Shown: piece by piece, positions 1 to 34,679 of the stretch
Layout of the letters: each line of letters opens with the position of its first letter
Numbering within the stretch: the stretch's first letter is position 1
Assembly (NCBI GenBank): GCA_959347315.1
Contig: OY365806.1
Location: 49,830,342 to 49,894,341, forward strand
Direction: 5' to 3'
Length of the DNA: 64,000 bases
Origin: Bimastos eiseni
Lineage: Eukaryota > Annelida > Clitellata > Crassiclitellata > Lumbricidae
Made by a program: the position numbers and the translations under genes
Notes under the pieces: model-generated
Databases searched by the model: none
What the model was told of the DNA's origin: nothing
Seen by the model: only the letters and a program-made list of their open reading frames with translations

Positions 1-1625
1 AATGAACGGACTGGTAAAGATATGAAAGAACAAACACGTGAGCATAGACACAAAAAGGGCTAGTGAGGGCAATGCAGATGAACAGGCGGGATTCCAGAAA
101 GGGAGAAGCACCATTCAGCAGATCCTGGCGTGGAGACTTATAGCAGAGATAGCGAGGCGGAAAATATACAACTGTTTCGTAGATTTTAAGAAAGCATTAG
201 ACTGTGTTGACCAATCTGTGACGTGGGCAGTTCTGCAGTCTTAAGGAGTTGACAAAGCACTGATTCATTGCTTTAGGGCATCAACAGTACTTCACAAGCA
301 GCAGTACGAGTGGGCGGTGAAGTCGGACCGTGGTTCGAGACGAACAGAGGGGTGAGACAAGGCGACCCGATTTCCCCCACCATGTTTATTACAGCTTTGG
401 AGCGGGCAATTGACAGAGTCAAAATTGAGGTAAAAGGAGTGTCAATTCATGGGATGCAAATCACCTTCGCTTTGCAGATGATGTTGATATCTTGGAAGAA
501 TCGGAGGAGTTACAACAGACAGTGCAGATATTGAGCACGGAAGCGAGCAAGTACGGTTTAGTTATGAACTTCGAGAAAACAAAAACAATGAAATTTGGAG
601 ACAAAACGATAGAGAACAAAATGATGAGAGATGAAACGCAATTAAAAAATGTAGTGAGCTTCACCTATCTGGGAAACAACATGCCATACGACCTGGATTG
701 CAAAAATGAAATAAGAATATGGATAAATAAGGGAATAGCCATGTTGAAAGCTATGGACAAGATTTGGAAAAGCAAGGCAATTACCCTCAAGGCAATTACC
801 CTCAGGATTCACAAAAGAGGGTGCTCACATTTGAAAGAAAATGTTACCTCTGGATACTTAGTTAGAATAGGAGGGACTCAGAAGGTCAGTAATGATGAAC
901 TGTACACAACAATCGGCATGCAGAAAACCTCATGCAAAAAGTGATCCAGAGAAAGCTAAGTTTGATAGAAAACTTCAAACGCTGGTTTTTTGAATAATGG
1001 ATGGGACAAATAAAAGAGGAAGACCACATAGGGAATGGACAGATGACATTGAAGAATGGTGGGGAACTAACCTTCAAGAATTGAGCCACGCGGCAATGAA
1101 CAGAGACGTGAGAGATGTGACCAGAAAGGCATCAGACACGTAACGGGCAACGAGCCATTGGTTGTTGACTGATTGGTTGAGGGCAATGATCTTTCCCACA
1201 GTACTATATGGCTGCGAGACCTGGACAGTGATAAAGATTATAAAGAAAAGATCAACGCATAGGAAATGTGGATATGAAGAAAGATGCAGAGAATATTAAG
1301 GACGGAGAAAACGACAAACGAAGGGGTGCTCAATCAGATTGGAGTTGAGAACGATGAGACGTTACAACAAACAGCGTTGAGAAGGAAGCTGGGATTCTTT
1401 GGACATGTTGTGCGATCAGATGGACTGGAAAAGAAAAGGATGCTGGCGTGTGGAGAAGGAAGGAAGAAAAGAAGGCGCCCAAGAAAAAACTGGATGGACG
1501 AGATACACGAAAAAACTGGAATGAACCTGGAGGAATTAAGGGACGCGACTTCGGAAAGATAGCATTGGAGAAGGTTGATCATGACGGCCGCTAGCGGTCA
1601 CCGAACTGACAGCACAATGTAACAA
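1..1625 (+). mobile_element. Non-LTR retrotransposon (LINE) reverse-transcriptase fragment, decayed and nested
   Basis: Plus-strand reading frames broken by stops and frameshifts give the middle and end of a LINE ORF2. Seen in order: an RT segment with QAGFQKGRST (about 80-125), CFVDFKKALD (about 172-200), RGVRQGDPISPTMF (about 346-390), and the catalytic FADDVDIL box near 468-491. A thumb region follows (NFEKTKTMKFG, about 568-600), then VLYGCETWTV near 1200-1235. The typical end of such ORFs comes last, LGFFGHVVR (about 1390-1415) followed by the RRRPRKNW segment (about 1470-1492). This layout is that of endonuclease-RT LINEs of RTE or craniofacial-development-protein-2-like type; the clade is uncertain. 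The 5' end is outside the window or lost. It lies in intron 8 of esterase copy A, on the opposite strand to the gene. It is not functional: frame changes occur near 240, 480, 780 and 1240. Confidence 0.85.
785..1180 (+). mobile_element. Second LINE 3' fragment nested inside the LINE above
   Basis: The outer ORF runs into KSKAIT at about 765-790 and resumes with RAMIFPTVLYGCETW at about 1181. Between them lies another ORF2 tail (KRGRPHREWTDDIEEW, about 1011-1060) that ends in a stop at about 1141. In a single LINE this tail should lie after VLYGCETW, not before it, so the segment looks like an insertion of a related element or a rearrangement. A short direct duplication of ggcaattaccctcaagg-like sequence sits at 777-806, at the left boundary. 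Confidence 0.55.
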
Positions 1626-1651
1626 GGTAATACAGAATGAGAAAAACTCAC

Positions 1652-8094
<6,443 letters not shown>

Positions 8095-8127
8095 CTCACG
8101 CCTTTAATAAAGTGTATACGCTGACGA

Positions 8128-8134
8128 TATATAC
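8128..8134 (-). promoter_or_regulatory. Candidate TATA box of copy A
   Basis: TATATAT on the minus strand, 34-40 bases before the ATG at 8094. The same element lies at the same distance in B and C. If used, the 5' leader would be only a few bases long, so it may be chance AT-rich sequence. Confidence 0.3.
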
Positions 8135-8414
8135 TGTGTCTGTAGGCCTGCAACATATATATATATATATGTTATTCCATACCTATGCAATTTTAGTAGT
8201 AGGACAATATATTCAATTTTTGCATGCACACATACAGTATGAAGTATACTTACTTTTGTAAGTAAATGCTTTCAATTATACTCTGACATATGACGCCTGT
8301 AGACGTACCTGTGCGTGCACAGATACACATAAAAGTGGCAGGACGTATTAGTAGAAAAACGTTAGATCAGGCCATAGGTGAATTGAATGAAAACAAATAG
8401 GATAAAAGAAGTGG

Positions 8415-8465
8415 GTATGCAGGCATGTTCCTCTCCCGACACTTACGCAGACATTTCTCCTGTTT
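8415..8465 (-). repeat. Degenerate outer foldback array upstream of copy A
   Basis: Weak tandem copies of a ccgacatttctcc-type 13-mer, better preserved upstream of B (29115-29205) and C (53495-53565). This is the A-unit remnant of the outer arm of the foldback structure described for B and C. Confidence 0.4.
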
Positions 8466-8639
8466 GACCAGACACACAGCGCAAATATTATTGAGAATGA
8501 GCGTTTATATTGGCTATTTCATATAATCATCAATCATTAATTTGAAGATAAAAACGATGTTTGACATGAATGTGTCACAATCTTGGTTAAACCGCAATTT
8601 AGGTCTGTAAGATATGTGATCACGTCTATTTTATGGCAC

Positions 8640-9375
8640 ATCATTTGCACTCTTGCCTTGATATAGAAGCTGGATTGATGAACTGAATTGTTCCTAAAAT
8701 GGAAGTTTGATTGATGCAAAATTTCTTTTTTTCATAATGTTCTCTTGATGAACCGGATGGAGATTGGATGCGATGATAGCGTAATCCGGTGGAAGCGGGA
8801 TCGATTAAATAATTTCAACTTAGGTTGAAGCTGGATTGATGAAACGATCTGGGTTTGGATAAAAGTTAGATTACATGAAAATAATAAATTAATTAATTAC
8901 AACGATTTATATAGCGCCTCCTCACGGTTACTGCTCAGGAGCGCTCCCGACTCCAGCACGGTTAATAAGAGTAGTTTTAAGGCGAGTATAACAGGAGTCT
9001 GAGTGGACCCTTGAACCGCAACACCAATGGGAGCGTGTTCCAGAGCGAGGGCTAACCACTGAAAAGGCACGAATCTGTTTAGTAGTTGTACGGGCCAATG
9101 GGCCAATGAGTAGTCCTCGCTCAGTAGAGCGTAGAGAGCGGAGACCCGGTTCACTCAGAGTAGAATAGCAATGATCGCGAAGATAGGCAGAGGCGAGACC
9201 CAGCAAGGACCGCCATCCTCTTAATGGAAGCGGCATCGATGAAACAATTCTGCTTAAGTAGAAACTGGACAGATGAAAAGAATAATATTATTATGCTTAG
9301 AAACTGGACAGATGAAAAGAATAGTAATATTATGCTTCAATGAAAGCTGCACCGATGAAAAGAATTATGCTTTTT
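8640..9375 (-). repeat. Block of ~39-bp degenerate repeats (inner foldback arm), reverse orientation
   Basis: Repeated units resembling agaagctggattgatgaaaa with spacers such as gaattatgcttaa run through 8655-8880 and 9225-9375. They are interrupted by the LINE 3' end at 8885-9236. Orientation is opposite to the blocks at 19760-20055 and 31690-32070. Units are about 36-42 bp apart and diverged. Confidence 0.75.
8885..9236 (-). mobile_element. L2/CR1-like LINE 3' end (ORF2 C-terminus and tail)
   Basis: Minus-strand frames give RSTERGLLIGPLARTT, then RAFSVVSPRSG and LKTTLINRAG. These match the general form of LINE ORF2 C-termini (...RAFSVxxPRxWNxLP...LKTxLF...). A GGCGCTATATAAAT tail and a TTAATTAATTTATT end follow at 8885-8935. 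Frameshifts show it is dead. It inserted into the 39-bp repeat block. Confidence 0.7.
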
Positions 9376-9379
9376 TTAT

Positions 9380-9583
9380 TTAGAAATATTTGAAAACTAG
9401 CTAAGATTATTTTAAACTTGTTCTGTGCAGAAGTTTCCATTGTAAATAGACGGCAAAAATACATTGTCCCTAACAGTGGATTACATCCATTTTGGGTTTT
9501 TCATTTGTTTGTAATATTTTTATCTTTTAATTGACTTGTGTTGAATTGTGACAATAAAACTCAGTTCTTGTCTTGTCTTGACG
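9380..9583 (+). mobile_element. LINE 3' UTR with (TCTTG)3 tail
   Basis: AT-rich sequence ending in gacaataaaactcagttc and then three TCTTG repeats at about 9567-9580. Short tandem tails after an AATAAA-like motif are typical of CR1/L2-group LINE 3' ends. No coding part is left. Confidence 0.45.
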
Positions 9584-12114
9584 ACATATAAGCCTACATA
9601 CATACAGGTAAATTTATGTAAATATTGCATGCATGCATACTTATCAGATTCAGATTATAGACCATATATAATAACAACCAATGCATCCGACAGTAATTCT
9701 GAAGAACCGATTACCTGTGAATATCTTGGTATACTCACCTTTTGTGTCGAATGCTACATATACGATGCCTCGCGCGTGTTGAAGCTGATTCCTTCTCTAC
9801 AGTCCAATTAAAGTAATGAGCCAGATCGCTCCTAATTGCACTGCATTGCATTAAGCGACACACGAGCAGAAAACAGACAGACAAATACAAGGAGACAAGC
9901 AAGAAGAAATGGCAGCAGACACGCAAGCAGGCCGATGAACGGAGAAATAAGCGAACCGTTCGGTTGAGTGGATGCTCTAGTGTTATCCGTGTGAACGCTA
10001 CAAGATGTTGTATTCTTCAGAGGTCGTCAAGATAAAGACAAGAGCAAAAATCGGAACAAAAGGTACCTCTGTAGTTCATGCTTATAAATAGGACTACAGC
10101 ATTTCTTTTTCCCTTTGACATAAACATCGCCCTATAATATCGTGTCCAAGCCATTCAAAACGCTATCTCGCCCTCCCATCGCATCATGCTTTACTCCACA
10201 GGTCTTTCAATCATTACAAAAACACTGTTTTTCAAAAATCCTATCCTGATTCTTCCTTTCACCTCTTCCTCCCTCGCTGTTTCTACTTAAAGCACCATCA
10301 ACTTGAGTCGTCTGACTGGGTCTTGACATCTGCCTATCAATTTTATTTTGAGTTAGCAACTCAAATAACCACAGGGCTAGTAGAAAAGTCATCTACAGAA
10401 ACACAGGTAACACTTCTTTCTGAAAAGAGCTCATCCTCATTAATTTTAACCCAAGACTGCCGTCCAGTGGCACAGGCTTTAGTCCAAACTCTAAGATTGC
10501 TCTTACTTATCGCCCAATAGTTATTGGATATCACTTTGCGACAAGTATTTCGCTTGTCGTAACAAAGTATTTGCAACACATTTGCGCTTGGTCACCGCTA
10601 CACGCCATTCTCTTCTCTTCAGCATAGTTGGTGGAATGTGTACAAGAAAATTAGTTCCAGATACGCCAGAGACACAGGGTTACTGCGTCATCATATCGCT
10701 ACGCTTCCGCATGGCGAATCACAGCATATACACATGTGCACTACTGGACGAACTTGGTCTTCTTATAGTAGTGACCAGTTGTCCAATTCGACTGTTGCCA
10801 CTCAATTAGATTTCTCTCATGGAAACCAGACACATTCCGAGATGTTGACCCAAAAAGCCTTCAGAAAATTCAACGTTCAGAGCAGCAGGAGATCTCAGAA
10901 CAAAGAAAAAGTGGACGAAATGATGTCGACCTTACGCCCGAAATTTCGACATTGATGCCAACACACTCTCTGCGTGCACCGTCAACCAATGGTCATTTGT
11001 TGGGAGAGTCAAACGTAAGCATAAGTAAGAAATGACCTCAGCTAATCGTAGGCGAAACAGGGTCATCACCGGAGCGTGTTGTACTCTTCTTGTTCTTACA
11101 ATCATCTTATTCTCCTTATCCTTTATTTCATCTTCTTCGTCACTCCTACTATTTGCAGGTAATATATTCTCGAGAACGATTTAGGCCTAATAACCAAAAT
11201 CAGGTAATACGGAGTTGCACTAAGCTAGCGTGCAAGAATTTGTAGGGCAGCTTGTTTTCTGGGAGATTTCCAACATGCTCAACACAAATGTAACCGCGAT
11301 GCAAGTACACTCACGTCACTGGGAGAGCATATTAACTGTAAGACTACACTGTTCGAAATTTTCCAAGCCTCACGAAATGTCTGACAAATCGAGTCTAACA
11401 ATACCAATTGACAAAAGATGCCATACGTCACTGTGAATATTTTTTTCTGTTGTATTGTATCAGTCTAAACATTAATGCATTGCAGCATTAGGCCTCAGAA
11501 CTTCGAAACTATTAAAGGTTCCGATTAATTATTAACCTCAGAAATAGGATGTCGCTGGATATTCCGTCTCATATGTTGAGTTTTTTGTCATTATTGCTGT
11601 GAACAAGAAGTATTTAAAAGAACGTGAACAGTTGTGATCACATAGTGCTTTTCCCAGGCGTTATTGTTATATTTTGGAGTAGAAGTGCCTCCTCTACGAC
11701 TTCTCATTATATTTCAGTCTTTACACTACGAGATGCCACACCTTCGCTGTATCCCTTCCTCTCTAATCTCTAGACAAACGGATTTCCTATTTCTGCATTC
11801 TAATTGGACAACAACGCAGCGCCGATACTCTCATGATGAAAAAATGGCGGCAACTCAAAACAATTTCTTCTTTAATTAAAGGTGTTTTATGAATACAGTG
11901 GGAAACATTTATAAGTTTTCATTTGGGAAAGACACAGTTGCGCTATATTTAGGGTGTGAACTTCTAACATCTTCCATAAATTCAGTTCAAACAATTTTAT
12001 CCGAGATATTATTCAAGAAAATAACAGGATATTAACGTTTCTTAATGAAGGCAGATTGATGACGGTCGCTCCTGCATTTACTTATGCTTCGTACAGAACG
12101 TTCCTCTCAGTGCG
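9584..12114. other. Intergenic region between copies A and B
   Basis: No gene recognised. 9990-10340 aligns by eye with 30330-30420 and with 54290-54960 of the other units. 11480-11610 aligns with 33440-33590 and 57420-57570. 11880-12114 aligns with 37110-37353. These conserved pieces show that the whole intergenic unit was duplicated with the genes. Short open frames here are not supported by similarity or composition. Confidence 0.55.
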
Positions 12115-28413
<16,299 letters not shown>

Positions 28414-28446
28414 CTCGCGCCTTTAATAAAGTGTATACGCTGGCGA

Positions 28447-28453
28447 TATATAC
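28447..28453 (-). promoter_or_regulatory. Candidate TATA box of copy B
   Basis: TATATA on the minus strand, 34-40 bases before the ATG at 28413, conserved in A and C. It would imply a very short leader. Confidence 0.3.
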
Positions 28454-28711
28454 TGTGTCTGTAAGCCTGTAAGCATATTATATACATATGCAATTATGGT
28501 AGTAGATATTCAATTTCACATGCACAAATAATACAATATGAAATAAATATTATAAGCAAGTGCTATCATGCATACACTTACACATGTGATGTGAATGATA
28601 AGCCTAAGTGCATGCACAGATACAGATAAATCTAACCATGATATACCTTCCTAAAGAGTGGCATTACGAATTAGTACAAAAAACGTTAGGTCGGCGAATA
28701 AAATAAAAGAT

Positions 28712-29105
28712 AGGATACAAGCGAGAGTAAAAACGTGGGTTTTTCAGGACACTCTTTTATTGGCTTAAATTTGGTAATCTGGTAGATGGTTCAATTGATC
28801 CATTTCCTTAGGATATCATTTATGATGTAGATCTAAACTTGCCGGAGTGGAGCTCGTCAAGGAGGACTCGCGTGGTTAAACGATATTTAATATTTTGGAT
28901 TTTTGTCATTTTTTAATCAATTTTTAAGTTATGTTATGTCCGTAAAAATTTGATACATTGCATTGTCATGCAAGCGCGAAATGTGTGCAAAGTTTCAGCT
29001 ATATAGGTCATACCGAAAAAAGAGTTGAAAGAATTCCGCCGATCCGTCCATGACAAACTTAACGCTAGGTCCATGACAAACTTAACGCAAGCCAAATTTT
29101 ATAAA
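28712..29105. mobile_element. Insertion upstream of copy B, unclassified
   Basis: Copies B and C are identical by eye up to about 28713. C then continues directly into its foldback outer array, while B has about 390 extra bases. These contain a direct duplication of gtccatgacaaacttaacgc (29049-29092). No coding frame or termini recognised. Confidence 0.45.
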
Positions 29106-30569
29106 AGAGGGTTAAAAGAAGAGGGTATTCGGACATTTCTCTCCGACATTTTACTCTGACATTTTGCCGTTGGACATTTCAAGCAGGAAATTCCCCGTTT
29201 AACCAAACATTCAGCGCAATTATTATTGAGAATGTGCATTATATTGGCTATTTCATATAATCATCAATAATAAATATTAAAAAAACGATTTCTTGACGTG
29301 AGTGCATCCTGGTTAAACCGCAGATTAGGTCAATCTCGTGACGTATATGCTCACATTCATTTTCTTGCACATTATAAGCATTCTTAATTTGAAATAGTAG
29401 CAGGATTAATGAAAAGAATTGCTCCTAAAATAGAAATTGGATTGATGGAAAATATTCTTTCTTAGAAATCTGCATAAATAGAGGCCATATTGAACCAGAA
29501 ATCTTTGGTCATATGGAAGCGGTGTCGATTAAATAATTTCAGATAGAGTAGAAGCCGGATTAATGAACAGATTTAGCTGGATTGATCAGAAGATTTCTGG
29601 TTAAAGCGATATTTATTCAATGAAAGAATGCCGTATAAAATGGAAGGGTCGATGAAAAGAATTCTGCTTAAGTAGAACCTGGACTATGGAAGAGAGAAAA
29701 TGAATAATGCTTAGGTACGACTTCCATTCAAGCATCGGTGAATAGAATTGTGTTTAAGTAAAAGTCAGATTTATGAAAATTTCTTGACTACGCAATTCAC
29801 AATTTATCATAGATTGTGGGGAAAGAAATGTCCGGGGAAGGGTTCAAGACTCAAAGAAATGTTTGAGAGATCATTCACATACAACATGAACAATAAGGGA
29901 CAAAGATAACATTTTTGGGGCACCCCTCATTAATAAATTCAGAATTACACATTGCACCATTTGCTAATACATGTACAGTATGTATTGTACATGTACAATA
30001 ATCTAGATTCAAATTGTAGACCATACAATAAAGACCACTGCATCCGACAGTGATTCTGAAGAAACAAATTACTCGTGAATCTATAGCTACTCACCCTCTG
30101 CCTTGAATGCTATATATACGATTGTTCGAATGTGCTGAAACTCCTTCCTTATCCACAGTCCAATTGAACCAGATCGCTCCTAATCGCACTGCATAGTATA
30201 AAGCGACACAAGATCAGAAGACAGACAGACACATACAAGTAGACAGGCGGACAGAAATGGCAGCAGACAAGCACGCAGACCGACAAACGGAGAAATGAAC
30301 GAACCATTCGGCTGATTGTGTATGGTGCTCTTATCCGTGTGAACGCTACAAGATGTTTTATTCTTCAGAGCTCGTCAAGATAAAATTAAGAGTGAAAACT
30401 AGAACGAAAGTATTAATGGTTAAACTGTCCCCGATACTATTGACCTTAAACTATAATTGCCCGCCAATCTCATGTGCCTCTGCCCCTCTCAATACTCAAT
30501 TCCTGTCGTGAGCTATTCAAGAAACCTCCAGAGTCCTTAATTTCCCCCAAACCTTGACTCTGCGTCCGC

Positions 30570-30705
30570 CAACCTTTTTGTCCGCAACTTAGGTGCAGTT
30601 CTTGTCCAAAATCTTAGCTTTACCGATCACATCACCCATTTTGCCCGCTTTTGCTTCACGCATATCTGTGACCTTCGCAAAATCCGCAATATGTAGGCGT
30701 ACTAG
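30570..30705 (+). mobile_element. L2-like LINE ORF2 fragment inside the foldback middle segment (unit B)
   Basis: The plus strand reads VRNLGAVLVQNLSFTDHI and then CFTHICDLRKIRNM, the short conserved block after the RT domain of L2-group LINEs. The same fragment occurs at 54540-54690 upstream of C, so it predates the B/C duplication. Confidence 0.6.
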
Positions 30706-30714
30706 ACTTCAATA

Positions 30715-30792
30715 CTCAATCAATCAATCAATCAAAAATACTTGATATAGCGCCCCTTCAAGATATCTACTCAGAGGCGCTCCCGGCCTAAC
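30715..30792 (-). mobile_element. SINE/LINE 3'-tail fragment
   Basis: The minus strand reads gggagcgcctctgagtag, then aaggggcgctatatca, then a TTGA-repeat end. This is the same tail family as 6995-7060. Confidence 0.55.
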
Positions 30793-30974
30793 CCTCGGCT
30801 GAAAAGAATGATGGTGTTTTGGCTTTAATACTGTAGATGGTGTTGTCTGAAGCTGTTTATCAGTAAACAAAACTGACAGAGGTTGATGATGATCATCATC
30901 AGAAGAATCAATTTAAACTAGCACATAAATAACATTTAGGGCAGGATACAAGTCATATAAAAGTATTTAGACCA

Positions 30975-31375
30975 TTGAAAATGGTGCTGGGGAAAATGTT
31001 ACAACTAGCCCCAGCCATGTACCTAAGATGATTAAATAAAATGCTACCACACTATTATAGCCAACGAAATTTTGCGTGTTGTCACGTAATCTTAATGAAA
31101 CCAACTTCGAAATGACCTACACTAAGTAAAACTATTGTGAGCCTTAAGCGTACAATGAGAAAAATAAGCCATTAAGAATTGCGCTGGGGCTGGTTGTACC
31201 TGGGAAAATATTACAACTAGCCCCGGCCATGTACCTAAGATGATTAAATAAAATGCTAACCCACCATTATAGTTAACGAGATTTTGCGTTCGATCACGTA
31301 ATCTTAAAGAAACAAGCTTCGAAATGACCTACTTTAAGTAAGAATATCGTGTGCCTTAAGCATACCATGAGAAAA
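30975..31375. repeat. Direct duplication of ~190 bp
   Basis: 30975-31167 and 31190-31375 are two diverged direct copies. Both include acaactagccccagccatgt-like sequence, then gatgattaaataaaatgct, then a stretch ending in cttaagcgtac. Further gttacaacc-type motifs lie at 31550-31580. The origin is unknown; possibly the termini of a DNA element. Confidence 0.65.
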
Positions 31376-32345
31376 AAATAATACGTGAGAAAAAGTTACT
31401 TTTAAGTGTCGAAAATCACAATTTATGAAAAAACATTTCTGTAGTTGAAGCTTAAGCGACGATAAAAGGAATATAGATCGGAAACGATAGGGACGCGCGT
31501 GTTGATCTGTATACGCTGGTTCCCCAATTTACAGTTTCCGGGATTTATGCGCTGTTACAACCTGCCCCCGTTACAACCAGTCCAGTGTACCCTATCTTAT
31601 ATAGTGACGACACTAACCCTGGCCATGACCAAAACCGACTCGCAGGACACAAATTTCATGCAAAAAAGCGATTTGCGAATTGCATAGCCATGAATTTTAT
31701 TCGTCAATCCAGCTTCTATTTTATCAAGTATTACTTTCATGAATGCAGCACGCACTTAGCAGGTATTCGTTTAATCTATCCAAAATTTATGTAAGCAATA
31801 ATGCTTCGTCAATCCAGTTTTTATTTAAGCAAGATTCCTAGCCTTTCCTTTAACCTAGCTTCTATTTAAGAAAGAATTCTTCACATCGCTCGCACATCCA
31901 CTTATGGAGAATTTTTTTTAATCTATACCACTTTCATTTGGGCAGACAACTTGTCATCAATCCAGCTTATATCTAGGCATAATTCTTCTCTTGAATGCAA
32001 CTGAAATTTAAAAGAAGAATTTTTCAGCATTCCAACATCCATTTAAGAAAGAACATTCAACAATCTGGCTACATCTTTCAAATTATGAGTGCCCGCTAAG
32101 TTCAAGAGAATGTATGTGAGCATGTGCTTTACAGACTCAGACACAATAAAAATCATATGATATCTAAATAATAATCAATTAAAAATTTATTGAAATATCC
32201 AATGCACTATCTCGTAAATATGTGTGTTGGGCAAGTGATCAAACGAGGGGGAATGTCCAGAGGAAATGCTCTTGGAGGAAAATGTGCGGGAAAATGTCGT
32301 GGGAAAATGTCCAGGGAAGTTTTCGGGAATGTCCAAAACTGTAGA

Positions 32346-33583
32346 CATGTCTGGTTTACGAGTATGATTGCGATTAAATGGAGTGTAACATAAACAATAT
32401 CGCATTATTAAGTTCAGTGATAATGATTATACCAAATATAACACGAATATTATATATCAGAACAGCAGTGAACATCACATCGCAACTTAGGCTTACACAT
32501 AACAATGTACAATAACATGACATAACATGATATTTATCACATCATAACGTTATCGTCACCGGTGGAATTCACGACGCTGATGGGTTTCTGATTGATAGCT
32601 GGACAACAGGGACCAACATACACGGTGTGAGCGCCATTGAAAAGGAAAATCATGCTATGAAAGAGAAAGCACATCATATAGTTAAAAATATATATATATT
32701 ACCTAACCCAACGTGTACCTGGCAACGTCATTGTAGCCTTTTGTTGATGACATCTTGTTATTTTCATCACTTAGTTTGACACAAGTGACGTTCGTGTCCC
32801 GCAAACAGCTACGGTGGAAACCGATTGCCGTTTGGTTATGCCTCTTTCCTTTTAACGCGGAGGGTGCGGATTCGAGTATCATCTGAGTCGGCTACTGTTG
32901 GGACTTCGAATAACCTCTAACTCACAATTGCTGACCGTTACGATGCAACGCGTCCATGCGACTGTATCCTACTTCAACTTGTTGATCAGTCATAGTTAAG
33001 GAAACATGCAGACTATCAATGGAAACATTTGTAAGAAATCGTATGAATTCTGACAAATATAGAGCAGAGTTGCATAATTTCATGACTCAACTCGATTCCG
33101 AGACGTATCTTGATGTCTCGGTAACGGCTTTGGTTTTCCGAAACTAATATCGTGGATTTAATCTTGATCTCGCGGTCATGTTTTGATTTCTTGGAAACAG
33201 TAGCTGCTTGTCTCGAAGAAGCAGACCTAATCAGCCTCACATAAATTCTCTTAAGTTTTTGCGCAATATATTGTTTTTTGCCGATCTGATACCTCTAAAC
33301 TCCTACTGCTAAACAAACATGAAGTTTAGATGTGTCTATTTAACGTGCGACAGCAAATGCATAAGGGCTCTACTTTGATAGAAGTCATCGGTTGCCCCTT
33401 GTTATACAGTAAAAAAAATGAAGAAACGGTGAAACGTAGGCCTAGCAGTTTAAATATTAGTTCATTAGGCCCTAACTCTTCGAAACCATTAAATGTTCCG
33501 ATTATTATCAGCTTCAGAACAAAGTTTTCGTCGGATGTTCTGTATAGCATGTGGCAATTTTTCTGTTTTTATTGCAGCGAACA
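32346..33583. other. Intergenic region between foldback and Gypsy element
   Basis: Aligns by eye with 56390-57560 of the C-D unit (for example 33060-33240 with 57020-57180). No gene, RNA or element recognised. Confidence 0.5.
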
Positions 33584-33588
33584 AACTG

Positions 33589-33732
33589 TTTAACATATGA
33601 ATGAATGACTAGATTCGGGATCTTTGGACTCTTCCGGTAGAGCGAGCACTAAGGACCAAAAGTCAATGGATGACACTTATACTGAACAGTAATAAAGATT
33701 TGTTATGATTAATGTTTTATTCAAACATAACA
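33589..33732 (+). repeat. 5' LTR of the Gypsy-type element
   Basis: Starts TT (TG in the 3' copy) and ends CA. It contains aataaag near 33696. The next bases, tggcgcagttgac, are the likely primer-binding region, though I cannot assign the tRNA. Confidence 0.9.
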
Positions 33733-33830
33733 TGGCGCAGTTGACTTCGCATTTTGGTTAAAATTTGTATACGAATTTTGCCCGTTTATGTTCTTGTGAA
33801 ACGAAAATAAAAACGGACAAACATTGTACA

Positions 33831-34613
33831 ATGGCGGACGCGTCCTACCAAGCCTTTCCACCGCCTGCTGCGTTGAAACTATAGGGTGCAAATACAGAAG
33901 AAGCGTGGAAGGTGTGGCTAAAGAAATTTGAACTATTCCTTCTTGAGTCTCGATCGGATGAGTTTCCGGAAAAGATTCAGGTGGCTATGTTCCTCAGCGC
34001 GATCGGTGAAGACGCACTGCATGAGTTCAATACCTTCAAATTTGACCCGGAAGAGGACAAAGGTAAATTGGAGGCAATTAAAGCTAAGTTTCACGAATAT
34101 TGCCCACCCAGAAAGAATGTGGTGTTTGAACGGTTTCAATTTTGGAAGTGCTCCTAGGCTTCTGGAGAGTTTATTGATGGCTTTGTGACAACCTTGCGTC
34201 TCCGTGCTAAAACCTGTGAGTTTGGTGATCAGGAGGAATCGTTAATTCGTGATCGGGTTGTCCTCGGCTGTATCGACTCCCGTCTGCAAGAACGGTTACT
34301 CAGAGAGCCGGACCTGACCTTAACAAAGGCGCTCCAGATCTGCAGAGCAGCTGAAGTCACAGCAGAACAACTGAAAACCATAAGAGGTGATGAAGTAACT
34401 GCAATACATGCCATTAAATCAGACAAAAAATCTACCTGGTCAAGAGATAGCACAAAAGACCACAGCCGGGACAGAAGCACATGTACAAAGTGTGGAACCC
34501 ACCATCAACCGAAGAAGTGTCCAGCCTTTGGAAAGAGTTGTTATAAATGTCAGAAACAGAACCACTTTGGCAGCATGTGTAAAGGTTCAAGACGGTTGCA
34601 TGTAAAGAACTAA
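33831..34613 (+). pseudogene. gag: gag of the Gypsy-type element
   Basis: One reading frame from ATG 33831 to TAA 34611, interrupted by in-frame TAG codons at 33882 and near 34156. The N-terminal two thirds have the look of a capsid region (AWKVWLKKFELF, LRLRAKTCEFG). The end carries two zinc-knuckle-like motifs (CTKCGTHHQPKKC and CYKCQKQNHFGSMC, about 34480-34592). Two nonsense codons make it non-functional. Confidence 0.85.
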
Positions 34614-34679
34614 GCTCAAGACAGGTCAGCCCTCAATTCCTTAGAACAAGACATTAATGATTTTTACATAGGACAAGTC

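Larger units (their letters stand above)
29115..32345. mobile_element. Modular foldback element upstream of copy B
   Basis: The left outer array (29115-29205) repeats a ggacatttctctc/cgacattttactc 13-mer. The left inner block (29390-29790) has reverse-orientation 39-bp units. The right inner block (31690-32070) has forward units. The right outer array (32245-32340) repeats gggaaaatgtccag-type 13-mers in the opposite orientation. The arms are thus inverted, with tandem outer repeats and a degenerate inner domain. The same arrangement exists upstream of C (53495-56375). The middle segment holds a LINE fragment, a SINE-type tail and a duplicated segment. No transposase was found. Architecture matches foldback transposons (for example sea-urchin TU elements, from memory). 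Confidence 0.6.

Noticed and set aside
10323..10955. Clustered short open frames between copies A and B
   Set aside because: Overlapping frames on both strands, no similarity between units and no codon-type conservation where the region aligns with 54700-54960.
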